DNA of 64,000 nt from Actinobacillus vicugnae (GTDB lineage Bacteria; Pseudomonadota; Gammaproteobacteria; Enterobacterales; Pasteurellaceae). The stretch's first letter is position 1. The number at the start of each line of letters is the position of its first letter. Positions 25,596 to 35,921 of the stretch are shown here, one piece after another. Under the pieces are notes generated by a model. It saw only the letters and a program-made list of their open reading frames with translations. It was not told the origin of the DNA and did not search any database. A program made the translations under genes and the position numbers. The stretch covers positions 1-64,000 of the forward strand of contig NZ_CABFJY010000003.1 of the NCBI RefSeq assembly GCF_901687125.1, in the 5' to 3' direction.

Positions 25596-28112
25596 TTAGC
25601 TCGCTTGTAATTTTGCTAAATAATCTCTGTGCTGTTTACTTTGGAATGGCACTATTTGTATTACGTTTTCTTTTTCAATCAGCTGATAAAATTGTGGGAA
25701 ATTAAAGCTATTAGCGACAAGTGTTGCATTTTTATCAGCAGAATGTAACCGATTGATTTCTTTTACTTTTTCTTCTTTAGAACCAAAGCAATCATAGTAT
25801 GCTTCTAACATATTTTTTTCATCTAAAATATAAACATTGAAGCTATTGTCTTGGTTATCTTCAAAAAAGAATTGTAAAAAGCCTTCACTCGCAAATTCAT
25901 CAATTTCTCGGGGGAAAGACGCATTGTTTCGCTCAGTTAGTTGCCCTTGAGTTGCAAAATTCTGGGTAAAATCGACCGCTTGCTGCTCTTCTACTTGCTG
26001 AATCGCCACCTTCTGTTTTCCAAAAATAAATTGCCAAGTTTTACCCGCAACTTTTAGCGTGTTTAGCGAATTTCTGTGTGAAATGATGCCTGTTTGAATC
26101 GTAATACAACGATGTACCAAGTCAGCAATAAACTCACGTAATTCGCTACGAAAACGACGGCTATAACAGAAAACATTAACAGATTGTGGCGGTGCAGAGC
26201 CTCGATAAATTTTATTTGAAATCAGCTTTAATGCTTTTAGGATAGCGTCGTCGCCCTCAAAATGTGAAGTGCGAATTTCATTCCACATATTGCGGTAAAT
26301 AATACTTACACTACCCACTAAATTTTCTTGCGAAGATCCAAAATTAAAGAGATCGCTCGATTGTACACTGCGGCGAACATCTGCCAATTTTTGGGTTGGA
26401 TCATTGACTAAATTAACCGCTAAAATCAGACTACGGATTTCATTTGGGTGTAACATTTCCTGATCACTAATCACAGGAGCAGTGACAGGGAAAGACAGCC
26501 TTAAATCAGTAATAAATTGACGCAATTTTGGTAAGTCTAAACTACGACTAATTAAGTGTAACTGAGTATTTGAAGTGATAATCCCATTAAAATAGCCCCA
26601 TGCCACCAGTTTGATCAGGGTTTTAGCGTGGCGAACATAACGTAGCTCTGAGTTATATGGACTTTTTGGGGCTTGATTAATCAAATACCAACCTGATTGT
26701 AAAGCCGATCCTTCTCTTGCCTCAATAAATGTAACGGCACTTTCCGCTAAATTTTTTGCAATATGTGGATTGATCAGCTGTATTTTGCCAGGTAAAACTT
26801 CAAATACCGAATAAAGTTTACGCATTAATGTGTCTATATCATGCGTTAAAATGCTGGGATCAATATGGAATTTACGGGCAAAGTGAATTAAGTTTCGATA
26901 ACTCTGCAGTAATAAATCCACAATCGTTTGTTGGTGATTAATCGCTTGCTTAATTTTCCAGTTTTCACGATTATTTAATAAATTAATTTCGTTACATTTC
27001 CATTGCCAACTATCCACTAATGCTGATAAAGCTTGCTTACGCCAAGAATCTGTTCTATCTCCTTCGTTTGCTTTCATGTAAAAGCACATTCTCACATGCC
27101 CTAAGCGTACAAATTCTTTGCGATTGGTTAAATAGACCGTTACTTGTTCAAGCATGGCTAAATAAGGATCGAAATGATATTTTTCCGCATTTTTGCTTAA
27201 TAATTTGTGCTTAAATAGTTTTGAAATAAGTGCTGTTTCTGGATAAGTTTCTGCATAGCTTTCCAGTAATAAAATTTTCAGCACCGATTTATATGGGCAA
27301 TCGATCCCTTTATACAATTGCCATAAACTGGCACCAAAAAATTCAGCAGTAGAAAGCGAAGAAAAATCGCCAAAATCAATCCATTCACTTTGATTAAATT
27401 CACTTGATGTGATGCATTTTTGGTACTGTTTATCACTCAAATGAAGCCATAATAAGCGTTTACCCGCTAAACGAATGGCAGAGCGATAAAACTCATCGAG
27501 CAAGAAAAAATGTTGTGCAGATCCACTGTGTTCGCTATTTACATCATTACTCGCTAAATTCGCTTTAAAATGCTGAGGATTCATTAAATAAAAGTTGAGC
27601 TCAACATCGAAATGTTTTGCCCAATGCTTTATTTTGGCAAGTTTTTGTTCAATGAGTTGGTATTCAATAGCACTTAATTTGTCAGAATAACAAAGCCATA
27701 AATCTAAATCAGATAAGCTTGTTTGCGTAATACTGCCAGTACTTCCCATAGAATATAGCGCATCAAATGCGGGGTCTTCTGAAAAGTGGGTTAATAGTGC
27801 TTCATTCAAGACGAGACTGTTTAAGTAATGTTGTTGGAAATCAGATAGCTGAAATTGCGCAATGCCACTCGGTGCATTTTTTACATAAGCGGGCAGTTCA
27901 GGGCAATTGGTATGAATTAATAGTGGCAATAACGAAAAAACGTACTGAAACTGCGGGTTATTCGCAGCTAAAGCACGTTTAATTCTGAAATCATTTAGGG
28001 CATCTACACGAGGAATTGAATAGGCTAATTGGTGTGAAATTGGAGACAAAATGCCCGAGACATCAGGTAATGCCTGATGCAAATAAGCCGTTGATAACTC
28101 CAACTTTTCCAC
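25596..28112 (-). CDS. cyaA: Adenylate cyclase, class I
   Basis: CyaA makes cAMP from ATP and through CRP controls carbon use and competence in Pasteurellaceae. The 838-residue protein has the class I layout: an N-terminal catalytic half with the nucleotidyltransferase-type motif GSTGSITQTSLSDLDLWLC near residues 125-145, and a C-terminal regulatory half. The length agrees with H. influenzae and E. coli CyaA. It is a single gene, divergent from fabB, with its own terminator. Confidence 0.95.
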   Translation of the reverse strand: MEKLELSTAYLHQALPDVSGILSPISHQLAYSIPRVDALNDFRIKRALAANNPQFQYVFSLLPLLIHTNCPELPAYVKNAPSGIAQFQLSDFQQHYLNSLVLNEALLTHFSEDPAFDALYSMGSTGSITQTSLSDLDLWLCYSDKLSAIEYQLIEQKLAKIKHWAKHFDVELNFYLMNPQHFKANLASNDVNSEHSGSAQHFFLLDEFYRSAIRLAGKRLLWLHLSDKQYQKCITSSEFNQSEWIDFGDFSSLSTAEFFGASLWQLYKGIDCPYKSVLKILLLESYAETYPETALISKLFKHKLLSKNAEKYHFDPYLAMLEQVTVYLTNRKEFVRLGHVRMCFYMKANEGDRTDSWRKQALSALVDSWQWKCNEINLLNNRENWKIKQAINHQQTIVDLLLQSYRNLIHFARKFHIDPSILTHDIDTLMRKLYSVFEVLPGKIQLINPHIAKNLAESAVTFIEAREGSALQSGWYLINQAPKSPYNSELRYVRHAKTLIKLVAWGYFNGIITSNTQLHLISRSLDLPKLRQFITDLRLSFPVTAPVISDQEMLHPNEIRSLILAVNLVNDPTQKLADVRRSVQSSDLFNFGSSQENLVGSVSIIYRNMWNEIRTSHFEGDDAILKALKLISNKIYRGSAPPQSVNVFCYSRRFRSELREFIADLVHRCITIQTGIISHRNSLNTLKVAGKTWQFIFGKQKVAIQQVEEQQAVDFTQNFATQGQLTERNNASFPREIDEFASEGFLQFFFEDNQDNSFNVYILDEKNMLEAYYDCFGSKEEKVKEINRLHSADKNATLVANSFNFPQFYQLIEKENVIQIVPFQSKQHRDYLAKLQAS

Positions 28113-28282
28113 GTGAAATTCCTTATCGTAAAAAATGTGATAAATTTAACATTTTGTTTAAAAAAGTAAAGCAAGTCTCTTGGTAACTTTTGACATCTCG
28201 CAAAAATTTGTACAAAACAGCTCGGATCAGACCGCTATCTTTCCCGAAAAGAGTTCAGACCAGCCTTAAAATCATGTAAAAT

Positions 28283-28305
28283 AAGTAAGTTTTACTAGCT
28301 TACTT
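28283..28305. repeat. Inverted repeat in the cyaA-fabB promoter region
   Basis: AAGTAAG (28283-28289) and CTTACTT (28299-28305) flank a nine-base spacer directly before the FabR-like palindrome. It may be a second operator; nothing more can be said. Confidence 0.4.
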
Positions 28306-28306
28306 G

Positions 28307-28324
28307 AGCGAACAAGTGTAAGCT
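28307..28324. promoter_or_regulatory. FabR-like operator upstream of fabB
   Basis: AGCGAACAAGTGTAAGCT is an imperfect palindrome of the form AGCNNACA-NN-TGTNNGCT. This closely matches the published FabR operator pattern (AGCGTACANNTGTTCGCT) found upstream of fabB in gammaproteobacteria. It lies 43 bases before the fabB start codon. The regulator gene is not in the window. Confidence 0.65.
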
Positions 28325-28366
28325 GAACTTAATATCTTATAAAATCAATATGATGAAGGAAACAAA

Positions 28367-29584
28367 ATGAAAAGAGTCGTTATCACTGGTTTAGGCGTTA
28401 TTTCTAGTATCGGTAACAATAAAGAAGAAGTGTTAGCTTCATTAAAAGCAGGTAAATCAGGCATTGAGTTCGTTCCTGAATTCGCTGAAGTGGGGATGCG
28501 CAGTCAGGTGGCGGGTACTATCAAATTAAATCCAGCCGAATTAATCGATCGTAAAATTTATCGTTTTATGGGTGATGCAGCGGCTTATGCCTATCTTTCA
28601 ATGAAAGAAGCAATCGAAGATTCAGGCTTAACTGAAGACCAGGTTTCAAACGACCGTACAGGTTTAGTTATTGGTGCGGGGACTGGTTCAGCACATAGCC
28701 AATTGGTTGCTTGTGATGCAGTTCGTGGTCCTCGTGGCGTAAAAGGTGTTGGTCCTTACGCAGTAACTAAAACCATGGCATCAAGTGTATCAGCGTGTTT
28801 AGCAACGCCATACAAAATTCGTGGTGTGAACTATTCAATTAGTTCAGCATGTGCAACTTCAGCACACTGCATTGGTCATGCAATGGAATTAATTCAATTA
28901 GGCAAACAAGACGTTGTTTTTGCAGGCGGTGCAGAAGAACTTTCTTGGGAATGTGCGACAGAGTTTGATGCAATGGGGGCAGTTTCAACTAAATATAACG
29001 ATAACCCAACTAAAGCAAGCCGTGCTTATGATGCAAACCGTGATGGTTTCGTTATCGCAGGTGGTGGTGCTGTGGTAGTGGTTGAAGAATTAGAGCACGC
29101 TCTTGCTCGTGGCGCAAAAATTTATGCAGAAATCGTAGGTTACGGCGCAACTTCAGACGGCTACGATATGGTTGCACCAAGTGGTGAAGGTGCAGAACGC
29201 TGTATGAAACAAGCATTAGCAACAGTAAATGGTGCAGTGGAGTACATTAATGTACATGGTACATCAACTCCAGTAGGTGATGTGAAAGAGTTGGGGGCAA
29301 TTAAAAATGTATTTGGTGAAAATAGCCCAGCAATTTCATCAACTAAATCAATGACTGGTCACTCGTTAGGTGCTGCTGGTGCACATGAAGCAATCTATTC
29401 ATTATTAATGTTAGATAACGGCTTTATCGCACCAAGCATCAACATTGAAACTTTAGATGAGCAAGCTGCAGGTTTAAATATTGTGACTGAACGTCAAGAT
29501 AAAGCATTAACCACAGTAATGTCTAACAGCTTCGGTTTTGGTGGTACAAACGCTTGTTTAGTATTCCAAAAATACCAAGGCTAA
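28367..29584 (+). CDS. fabB: 3-oxoacyl-[ACP] synthase I
   Basis: FabB is the condensing enzyme of type II fatty acid synthesis needed to elongate unsaturated acyl chains. The 405-residue thiolase-fold protein has the catalytic triad in view: Cys162 in [10 protein letters not shown], His in [11 protein letters not shown] and His in [12 protein letters not shown]. The start has a good ribosome binding site (GAAGGA). It is a single gene with a FabR-like operator upstream and a strong terminator downstream. Confidence 0.96.
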   Translation: MKRVVITGLGVISSIGNNKEEVLASLKAGKSGIEFVPEFAEVGMRSQVAGTIKLNPAELIDRKIYRFMGDAAAYAYLSMKEAIEDSGLTEDQVSNDRTGLVIGAGTGSAHSQLVACDAVRGPRGVKGVGPYAVTKTMASSVSACLATPYKIRGVNYSISSACATSAHCIGHAMELIQLGKQDVVFAGGAEELSWECATEFDAMGAVSTKYNDNPTKASRAYDANRDGFVIAGGGAVVVVEELEHALARGAKIYAEIVGYGATSDGYDMVAPSGEGAERCMKQALATVNGAVEYINVHGTSTPVGDVKELGAIKNVFGENSPAISSTKSMTGHSLGAAGAHEAIYSLLMLDNGFIAPSINIETLDEQAAGLNIVTERQDKALTTVMSNSFGFGGTNACLVFQKYQG

Positions 29585-29615
29585 TGTTAAATTAGAGCTT
29601 TAGAGATAAAAATAA

Positions 29616-29652
29616 AATAATCCAGCTATTTCTTAGCTGGATTATTTTTTTA
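29616..29652 (+). terminator. Terminator of fabB
   Basis: AATAATCCAGCTA (29616-29628) / TAGCTGGATTATT (29634-29646) with a five-base loop and a T-run: a strong rho-independent terminator. It may also terminate lpxM from the other side. Confidence 0.9.
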
Positions 29653-29681
29653 TAAGCGGTTAAATTTCTGCTGAAGTTTAA

Positions 29682-30638
29682 TTAGCGTTGATAAATATCT
29701 TCGCCGTTTCGACGAGTTTTAAGCAAGCGTAAAATCCAAACATATTGTTCTGGATTTTTGCTAACAAAATACTCAATAACCTTATTCATTTCGCGTGCAG
29801 ATTGCACAGGATCGCCAGAAAATGCTAATGCAGGCAAAATTTCCATTTGGTATACGCCTTTTTCGGCGTCGTAGATTGGGAACATAGGAATCACGACTGC
29901 ATTTGCCACTTTTGCCATTTTATTTAAACCTGGTAATGTTGCTTTTTCTGTTGCAAAAAAGTCAACATAAACACTAAGTTCTTCTCCAAAATCTTCATCA
30001 GGTAAGAAATAACCTAAATTGCCCTTACGAACATCGGTAAGAAAAGGTTTAATACCGTTTTGGCGTGTATGCATTTTTCCACCAAAGCGTTCACGAGTAA
30101 TATTCCACAGCCAATCTACCAGCGCATTGCGATGTGGATTATACATTGAAACCATAGGCATTCCATACGTGTGCATAATAATACCAGATGCATCAATTGC
30201 CCATGTGTGGGGGACAAGCAAAATCACATTTTTTCCGTTTTCACGAGTCTCTCTAATATATTCAAAGCCATTAAACTCGCAACGTTTTTGTAAATATTCG
30301 GTTGAGCGTAATGCGGTTTCACCAATAGCAAGCATAGTTTGTGAAACGGTAATAAACATTTTCTCAATCACCTCTGCTCGCTGTTGTGCAGTCCATTCAG
30401 GAAAACAGTAGCGTAAATTAACATCAGCACGATGATATTGCTTTTTCCCTTTTTTCCTCAGATATTTGGTGACCACTTTTCCAACAAATACTGCCAACTT
30501 ATCACGTAAGCGATATGGAACATATGCAAGCATGATCAACATCAATACACCAAGCCATACGCCCCAATATTTCGGATATAAAAATTCCGTTAAAAATTTA
30601 TGCTCATACCCTTCTCGGGCAGTAATTCGTTCCGTCAT
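29682..30638 (-). CDS. lpxM: Lipid A secondary acyltransferase LpxM (MsbB)
   Basis: LpxM adds the second secondary acyl chain (normally myristoyl) to Kdo2-lipid A at the inner membrane. The 318-residue protein has an N-terminal membrane helix (about residues 25-42) and the HX4D catalytic motif as H144-TWAI-D149. LpxL and LpxM are close relatives; the match to the H. influenzae msbB type favours LpxM. The gene starts 8 bases after the rsxE stop, so it appears to be the distal gene of the rsx operon. In H. influenzae that place is held by nth (known). Confidence 0.88.
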   Translation of the reverse strand: MTERITAREGYEHKFLTEFLYPKYWGVWLGVLMLIMLAYVPYRLRDKLAVFVGKVVTKYLRKKGKKQYHRADVNLRYCFPEWTAQQRAEVIEKMFITVSQTMLAIGETALRSTEYLQKRCEFNGFEYIRETRENGKNVILLVPHTWAIDASGIIMHTYGMPMVSMYNPHRNALVDWLWNITRERFGGKMHTRQNGIKPFLTDVRKGNLGYFLPDEDFGEELSVYVDFFATEKATLPGLNKMAKVANAVVIPMFPIYDAEKGVYQMEILPALAFSGDPVQSAREMNKVIEYFVSKNPEQYVWILRLLKTRRNGEDIYQR

Positions 30639-30646
30639 TCGCTTCT

Positions 30647-31333
30647 CTATTTTTTATCAATCAAATTCTTCAGAGCCAAAATTACCCCAAGTCCAATAAA
30701 TGCACCAGGTGGTAAAATTGCCAATAATAAACCCGAGTCTAAGTGTAACACATCAAGACGTAAAGATTTTGCCCAGTCGCCCAGTAATAAATCTAAACCA
30801 TCAAATAAAGTACCATTTCCGATCATTTCTCGGATTGCGCCTAATATCACTAAACTGAAAGTCATACCAAGCCCCATCGCAAAGCCATCAAAGGCCGAAT
30901 GAGCAACCGAATTTTTAGAAGCAAAGGCTTCTGCACGCCCAATCACAATACAGTTGGTTACGATAAGCGGAATAAAAATACCAAGCGATTGATAGACTGG
31001 ATAAGCAAATGCATTCATCAGTAATTGCACCGCCGTTACTACGGTTGCAATGACCATCACATAAATCGGAATACGAATATCATGCGGGGTAAATTTACGA
31101 AATAGTGAGACGGTACTATTGGTGCAAACCAACACTAACAAGGTTGCTAGCCCTAATCCTAGCGCATTAGTTACATTATTTGAAACCGCCAGCAACGGGC
31201 AAAGTCCTAATAATTGCACTAAAGCACCATTATTTTTCCATACACCTTCAGCTAGCAAATTGCGCCACATGGATGGTTCTGCTGGTACTGTAGTATCAAT
31301 TTCTACCACAGGGATTTGATTTTCAGTATTCAT
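30647..31333 (-). CDS. rsxE: Electron transport complex subunit RsxE (RnfE)
   Basis: A 228-residue integral membrane protein of the RnfA/NqrDE family, equivalent to NqrD. The conserved [16 protein letters not shown] segment is clear. The Rsx/Rnf complex couples ferredoxin/NAD(H) electron transfer to ion movement, and in E. coli it keeps SoxR reduced. It is the last rsx gene before lpxM and starts 3 bases after rsxG ends. Confidence 0.94.
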   Translation of the reverse strand: MNTENQIPVVEIDTTVPAEPSMWRNLLAEGVWKNNGALVQLLGLCPLLAVSNNVTNALGLGLATLLVLVCTNSTVSLFRKFTPHDIRIPIYVMVIATVVTAVQLLMNAFAYPVYQSLGIFIPLIVTNCIVIGRAEAFASKNSVAHSAFDGFAMGLGMTFSLVILGAIREMIGNGTLFDGLDLLLGDWAKSLRLDVLHLDSGLLLAILPPGAFIGLGVILALKNLIDKK

Positions 31334-31336
31334 ATT

Positions 31337-31969
31337 TTATTTACAACTGCTAAAAGAATCTAATTGTTCTGGTGATTTAGCCAATTCGCTAATCACCCAT
31401 TTTGCACTTTGGCGAACATTATTCACCACGGCTCGAGGTGTGATGGTTGCACCTGTAAATTGATCAAATTGTCCACCATCTTTTTTAACTGCCCATTGTG
31501 GCTCGTTTTCCAAGCTAAACAACTTATTACTAAATGACAAAATCCAGTCCGAAATACGGGTTTCAATTTTATCGCCTAATCCTGGCGTTTCTTTATGCGC
31601 TAAGGTGCGAACGCCTAGCACTTTACCATCGGGCTGAATGCCGATTAACAATACAATATTGCCTGAATAGCCGTCTGGAGCCGTGGCTTGAATTGCATAA
31701 GCAGTTAAATTTTCTGATTTTTTTGCAATATAAATGCGATTTAAATAGGGCGCATCAGGTAAATTCACGATTTTGCACGAGCCTAATAAATCGTTGTCAA
31801 AGTAGCTAGTGGGCACAACTTCTTGCAATAATTGACGCTGCTGAGTCGCAGTAACTTCATCAATTCGTCCTTTGGTTAATAAATAAACGCCTGTGGAAAG
31901 CGCCGTACAAATAAAGGCAATTCCCGCTAATAAAAAAGCGTATTTTGTTGTGATTTTTGAGGTGTTCAT
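31337..31969 (-). CDS. rsxG: Electron transport complex subunit RsxG (RnfG)
   Basis: A 210-residue protein with one N-terminal membrane helix (about residues 11-32) and a periplasmic FMN-binding domain homologous to NqrC. The flavinylation motif is T-G-A-T at residues 172-175 (context QFTGATITPRAVV), so Thr175 should carry FMN added by ApbE. It overlaps the end of rsxD by one base. Confidence 0.94.
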   Translation of the reverse strand: MNTSKITTKYAFLLAGIAFICTALSTGVYLLTKGRIDEVTATQQRQLLQEVVPTSYFDNDLLGSCKIVNLPDAPYLNRIYIAKKSENLTAYAIQATAPDGYSGNIVLLIGIQPDGKVLGVRTLAHKETPGLGDKIETRISDWILSFSNKLFSLENEPQWAVKKDGGQFDQFTGATITPRAVVNNVRQSAKWVISELAKSPEQLDSFSSCK

Positions 31970-33015
31970 TATTTTCTGGTCCCATATAATCTTGGTTGAG
32001 TGTAGTGATCAATTAATGGCACACAGATATTCGCCAGTAATACTGAGAAGGCAATCGCATCGGGGTAATTACCGTAATAGCGAATTAAATATACAAATAA
32101 GCCAACTAACCCACCGAAAATTAATTTGCCTTTAGGCGTAATTGAAGCCGTAACAGGATCGGTGGCAATAAAGAAAGCACCAAACATCATTGCACCGCTG
32201 AAAAGCTGGCTAAATACATTCAAATGCGTTTGTGGTAGCACGAGATCTGTGATTGCACTAAAGAGGCTAAAAATAACTAACATTGCCACAGGAATTTGCC
32301 AATGAATAATACGTTTAGCAATCAACAATAAACCGCCTGCTAAAAAAGCTAAATTGATTTGCCACCAACCGTTTGCCCATAGTCCGTTAAAAATAGGTGA
32401 TTGAAGTACGCCATCAATCCCCAATTTTAGTATACTGGTTTTGGCGCTATCAAGCGGAGTTGCTTGTGCAATACCGTCGACACTTCCCAATAATTGATGA
32501 ATGCTAAATCCATCACTAGTCACGCCAGAAAATACCAACGAAATTGAATCACGAAATGTAGGAGGTTCATTTAATAAATTAAGTGGAACCAGCCAGCCTG
32601 TCATCTGCACTGGAAACGAAACTAAAAGCAGAGCATAGGCTACCATAGCAGGGTTAAATAAATTTTGCCCTAACCCGCCATAAACGTGTTTTGCGAGTAA
32701 CAACGCAACCACAACACCAATCACGATAACCCAATAAGGTGCATAAGCTGGAATCGACATCGCTAAAATTAATGCTGTGAGTAAACCGCTTAAATCGGCA
32801 AGATAAAAAGCGGTCGGTTTTTTGCGAAGTTTTGCAAGTGCAATTTCAATTACGACCGCAAGTGAGAGCGCAATAAGAACTTGTAACAACACCCCATAGC
32901 CAAAGAAATACCACTGTAACCCCAATGCAGGTAACATTGCTACCATTACCCACAGCATAAATTTCGCCGTTAAATTCGACGAATGAGTATGGGGAGAGCT
33001 GACCATTTTGAACAT
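31969..33015 (-). CDS. rsxD: Electron transport complex subunit RsxD (RnfD)
   Basis: A 348-residue multi-spanning membrane subunit homologous to NqrB. The family N-terminus [12 protein letters not shown] begins at the ATG at 33015; a TTG one codon earlier also keeps the frame open. The segment [13 protein letters not shown] corresponds to the flavin-attachment region (Thr of A-T-P-L). In other genomes rsxD follows rsxC directly, but here a TRIC-family gene lies between them. Confidence 0.93.
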   Translation of the reverse strand: MFKMVSSPHTHSSNLTAKFMLWVMVAMLPALGLQWYFFGYGVLLQVLIALSLAVVIEIALAKLRKKPTAFYLADLSGLLTALILAMSIPAYAPYWVIVIGVVVALLLAKHVYGGLGQNLFNPAMVAYALLLVSFPVQMTGWLVPLNLLNEPPTFRDSISLVFSGVTSDGFSIHQLLGSVDGIAQATPLDSAKTSILKLGIDGVLQSPIFNGLWANGWWQINLAFLAGGLLLIAKRIIHWQIPVAMLVIFSLFSAITDLVLPQTHLNVFSQLFSGAMMFGAFFIATDPVTASITPKGKLIFGGLVGLFVYLIRYYGNYPDAIAFSVLLANICVPLIDHYTQPRLYGTRK

Positions 33016-33034
33016 CAAATAATTCCTTTTCCGC

Positions 33035-33679
33035 TTAAATTTTTGGTAAATGTAGATTAAATCGAATAGATAATAATCGGATAAAAATCACCGTGCTAAC
33101 CGTGGCAATATCAACCCAACGGCTTTCTACGCCTGCTGAATAAAACAGTACGAAAATAACACCGCCAACTAGACTTGCCGTCACATACACTTCTCTTTGC
33201 AACACAATAGGCACTTCATTACGCAAAATATCACGAATAACGCCACCAAAGCAGCCGGTGATTCCGCCTAACGCTATTGCAATCAGTGGGTGAAGCCCGA
33301 AATCCAAGCCCTTTTGCACGCCAATTACGGTGAAAACACCCAAACCTATTGCATCAAAAATCAGTAAACCTTTTTGCCATTCTTTTTTGCTGATTTTATT
33401 TTTAAAAATCGCCGTAAGTACCACTGCCACGCTAATCATTAGCACATAAATCGGCTGTTTCATCCAAAACACAGGCGTGCTACCAATCATTACATCACGT
33501 AGTGTGCCTCCGCCAACGCCCGTCACAAATGCCAAAATAAACATTCCGAAAATATCCATTTTGTGCTGTCGCGCTGCCATTGCGCCTGATACGGCAAAAA
33601 CAATGGTGCCAATCAAATCTTGAACAAACAAGAAAGACCATGGCAATGGCTGCAATAAGCTTTCAAGCCAATGAGTCAT
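33035..33679 (-). CDS. TRIC-family membrane protein (UPF0126, YicG/YadS-like)
   Basis: A 214-residue membrane protein with about seven helices and two internal repeats, each carrying the family glycine motif ([10 protein letters not shown] near residue 57 and GGVIRDIL near residue 142). Prokaryotic homologues of trimeric intracellular cation channels have this form and conduct monovalent cations in vitro; the physiological role is unclear. The gene lies inside the rsx operon: it begins one base after the rsxC stop and ends 19 bases before rsxD. Co-expression with an ion-coupled complex is therefore very likely. Confidence 0.88.
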   Translation of the reverse strand: MTHWLESLLQPLPWSFLFVQDLIGTIVFAVSGAMAARQHKMDIFGMFILAFVTGVGGGTLRDVMIGSTPVFWMKQPIYVLMISVAVVLTAIFKNKISKKEWQKGLLIFDAIGLGVFTVIGVQKGLDFGLHPLIAIALGGITGCFGGVIRDILRNEVPIVLQREVYVTASLVGGVIFVLFYSAGVESRWVDIATVSTVIFIRLLSIRFNLHLPKI

Positions 33680-33680
33680 A

Positions 33681-35921
33681 TTAAGCTCCCGCGTTCATTT
33701 TCTTTGCTTTGGCACGCGCGATTGCAGCGGCTACCGCTGCTTTTCTTGGATCAAGCTCAACTTGTTCAGCGCTAGAAGCTGGCATTTCATTTGTACTTGT
33801 ATTGGCATTTGCAATATTTTTGCTATTTTCGCCCGCTTGTTGTGCTGCTTTTTTCGCTTTAGCCCGCTCAAGTGCAGCGGCTACCGCTGCTTTTCTTGGA
33901 TCAAGCTCAACTTGTTCAGCGCTAGAAGCTGGCATTTCATTTGTACTTGCATTGGTATTTGCAATATTTTCGCTATTTTCGCCCGCTTGTTGTGCTGCTT
34001 TTTTCGCTTTAGCCCGCTCAAGTGCAGCGGCTACCGCTGCTTTTCTTGGATCAAGCTCAACTTGTTCGGCGCTAGAAGCTGGCATTTCATTTGTACTTGC
34101 ATTGGCATTTGTAATATTTTCGATATTTTCGCCCGTTTGTTGTGCTGCTTTTTTCGCTCTTGCTCGGGCGAGTGCTGCGGCAACCGCAGCTTTTTTCGGG
34201 TCAGTTTCTTCAATCTTCTCAATGGCAGTAACTTTGTTTTCGCCCAGAGAAGTTGTTGCCATTTCCGCTTGTTTCGCCAAGCGTCTTGCTCGGCGTTGCG
34301 CCATTAACTCGCTATTATCAGGCTCACCGTTAGCTTTTACTTGTGTTGGCTCGGTAGTTGGCATTTCGGCTTTTTTCGCTTTAATACGAGCCAGAGCAGC
34401 CGCTACAGGATCTTCTCCCGCAGATGTTGCAATTTCTTCTCGGCGTTTATCAGCTGCTTGAGCAATACGAGCAGTACGAGCTTCTTTTTCTTTTTGTAAG
34501 CGTGCTTCTCTCGCTTCAAAGCGAATTTTTGCTTCTTCTGCTTTTTTCGCTTTTTCCTTAATTTCCGCAATTTTGGCTTTTTCTTGGCGGAAATATTGGA
34601 TCAGTGGAATATAACTTGGGCAGACGTAAGCGCAAACACCACATTCGATACAAGCATCTAAATGATATTCTTTTGATTTGTCATGATCATCTGAACGAGC
34701 AAACCAATAAAGTTGCTGTGGTAATAAGCCAACAGGGCAAGCATCGGAACAGCTTGAACAACGAATACAGTTACGCTCAGGCTCTGGTGGCGCATATTCA
34801 AAATGATCTGGCGCAATAATACAGTTTGCCGTTTTAGTTACAGGCGCTTGAAGCGATGGCAGAATAAAACCTGTCATCGGACCACCTAAAAATACAGGAA
34901 AACGGTTATCTGCTTGGTAATCTACTTGTTCTAGTAGGTGTTGAATTGGCGTACCGAGTCTTGCCCAAACGTTGCCTTTATTGCGAATTTTATCACCCGT
35001 TAGGGTGACCACTCGTTCAATCAACGGCTCATCGTCAATAATGGCTCGTTTAACCGCGAATGCGGTACCCACATTGTGCATTACAATGCCCATTTCGATG
35101 GTGCGTTTACCTTGTGGAATTTCTAAACCTGTTAAGAGTTGCACGAGCTGATCAGAAGCACCCGATGGATATTTAGTTGGAATCGGTTGCACGTGAATAT
35201 CATCTGAGCCTTTTAGTGCTTTTTGTAAGGCTTTAATCGCTTTAGGTTTATTATCTTCGATTGCGAGCACGACTTCTTCAGGACGTAACACATAGCGCAG
35301 AATGCGGATACCTTCGATTAATTCTGCGGTGTAATCTTGCATTAAGCGATCATCACAAGTGATATAAGGCTCACACTCAGCACCATTAATAATTAAAACT
35401 TTACAACGTTTATCCGCTAAGCTTAGTTTAGAAGCCGTTGGGAATACCGCACCGCCCAAGCCAGCAATGCCATATTGGTAAACTTTTTGAATAATTTGAT
35501 CGCTTGTGAGCGTTAAAAAATCTTCAATCGGTTGACGAGAGAGCCATTCATCTTTACCGTCCGTTTCAATAATCACCGTCATTTCTGGTAGCCCAGAAGG
35601 GTGAGCTGAAACGTGTGGCTCAATCCCAATTACTTTACCTGAAGTTGGACTATGCACGGGCAATTGACGATAATTATCACCTTTGGTAAGCGCTTGCCCT
35701 TTGAAGACCTGATCACCGACCTTCACGATTAATTCGCCCGCCCAGCCTGAATGCTGTACCACTGGCACATAGAAAAATTTAGGTAAATGGAGACTACGAA
35801 TCGGCTTTTTATTCGATTGTTTTTTATTCTCTATTGGGTGAATACCACCTGGATATGCCCAAAGTTTACCTGTTTGCTTGATTTGACGAATACGCTCAAG
35901 AACTAAATTAGGATTAGGCAT
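33681..35921 (-). CDS. rsxC: Electron transport complex subunit RsxC (RnfC)
   Basis: RsxC is the peripheral NADH- and FMN-binding subunit of the Rsx complex. The 746-residue protein has an NqrA/RnfC N-terminal barrel and an NADH/FMN domain with [11 protein letters not shown] and [13 protein letters not shown]. Two 4Fe-4S motifs follow, [12 protein letters not shown] (about residue 384) and [12 protein letters not shown] (about residue 420). A long Lys/Ala-rich tail comes last. In the tail, residues about 578-738 consist of near-identical 50-residue repeats ([20 protein letters not shown] type). Such tails vary in length between strains. The alanine/lysine helices may contact partners or membrane; their function is unknown. 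Confidence 0.94.
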   Translation of the reverse strand: MPNPNLVLERIRQIKQTGKLWAYPGGIHPIENKKQSNKKPIRSLHLPKFFYVPVVQHSGWAGELIVKVGDQVFKGQALTKGDNYRQLPVHSPTSGKVIGIEPHVSAHPSGLPEMTVIIETDGKDEWLSRQPIEDFLTLTSDQIIQKVYQYGIAGLGGAVFPTASKLSLADKRCKVLIINGAECEPYITCDDRLMQDYTAELIEGIRILRYVLRPEEVVLAIEDNKPKAIKALQKALKGSDDIHVQPIPTKYPSGASDQLVQLLTGLEIPQGKRTIEMGIVMHNVGTAFAVKRAIIDDEPLIERVVTLTGDKIRNKGNVWARLGTPIQHLLEQVDYQADNRFPVFLGGPMTGFILPSLQAPVTKTANCIIAPDHFEYAPPEPERNCIRCSSCSDACPVGLLPQQLYWFARSDDHDKSKEYHLDACIECGVCAYVCPSYIPLIQYFRQEKAKIAEIKEKAKKAEEAKIRFEAREARLQKEKEARTARIAQAADKRREEIATSAGEDPVAAALARIKAKKAEMPTTEPTQVKANGEPDNSELMAQRRARRLAKQAEMATTSLGENKVTAIEKIEETDPKKAAVAAALARARAKKAAQQTGENIENITNANASTNEMPASSAEQVELDPRKAAVAAALERAKAKKAAQQAGENSENIANTNASTNEMPASSAEQVELDPRKAAVAAALERAKAKKAAQQAGENSKNIANANTSTNEMPASSAEQVELDPRKAAVAAAIARAKAKKMNAGA
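33709..34190. repeat. 150-bp tandem repeat inside rsxC, about 3.2 copies
   Basis: Copies begin at 33724, 33874 and 34024, exactly 150 bp apart, with a diverged fourth copy start at 34174. The first two differ at only about three bases, and the third differs at more positions in its second half. The unit is 50 codons, so copy-number changes stay in frame. Confidence 0.92.

Noticed and set aside
33724-34174. Regularly spaced repeats that could suggest a CRISPR array
   Set aside because: The 150-bp unit is contiguous coding sequence in rsxC with no short repeats separated by unique spacers.
33709-34461. Long open frames on the plus strand (250 and 181 codons) opposite the rsxC tail
   Set aside because: They are antisense shadows of the repetitive Lys/Ala-rich rsxC tail. 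The translations only mirror the repeat, and RsxC is clearly the real product.
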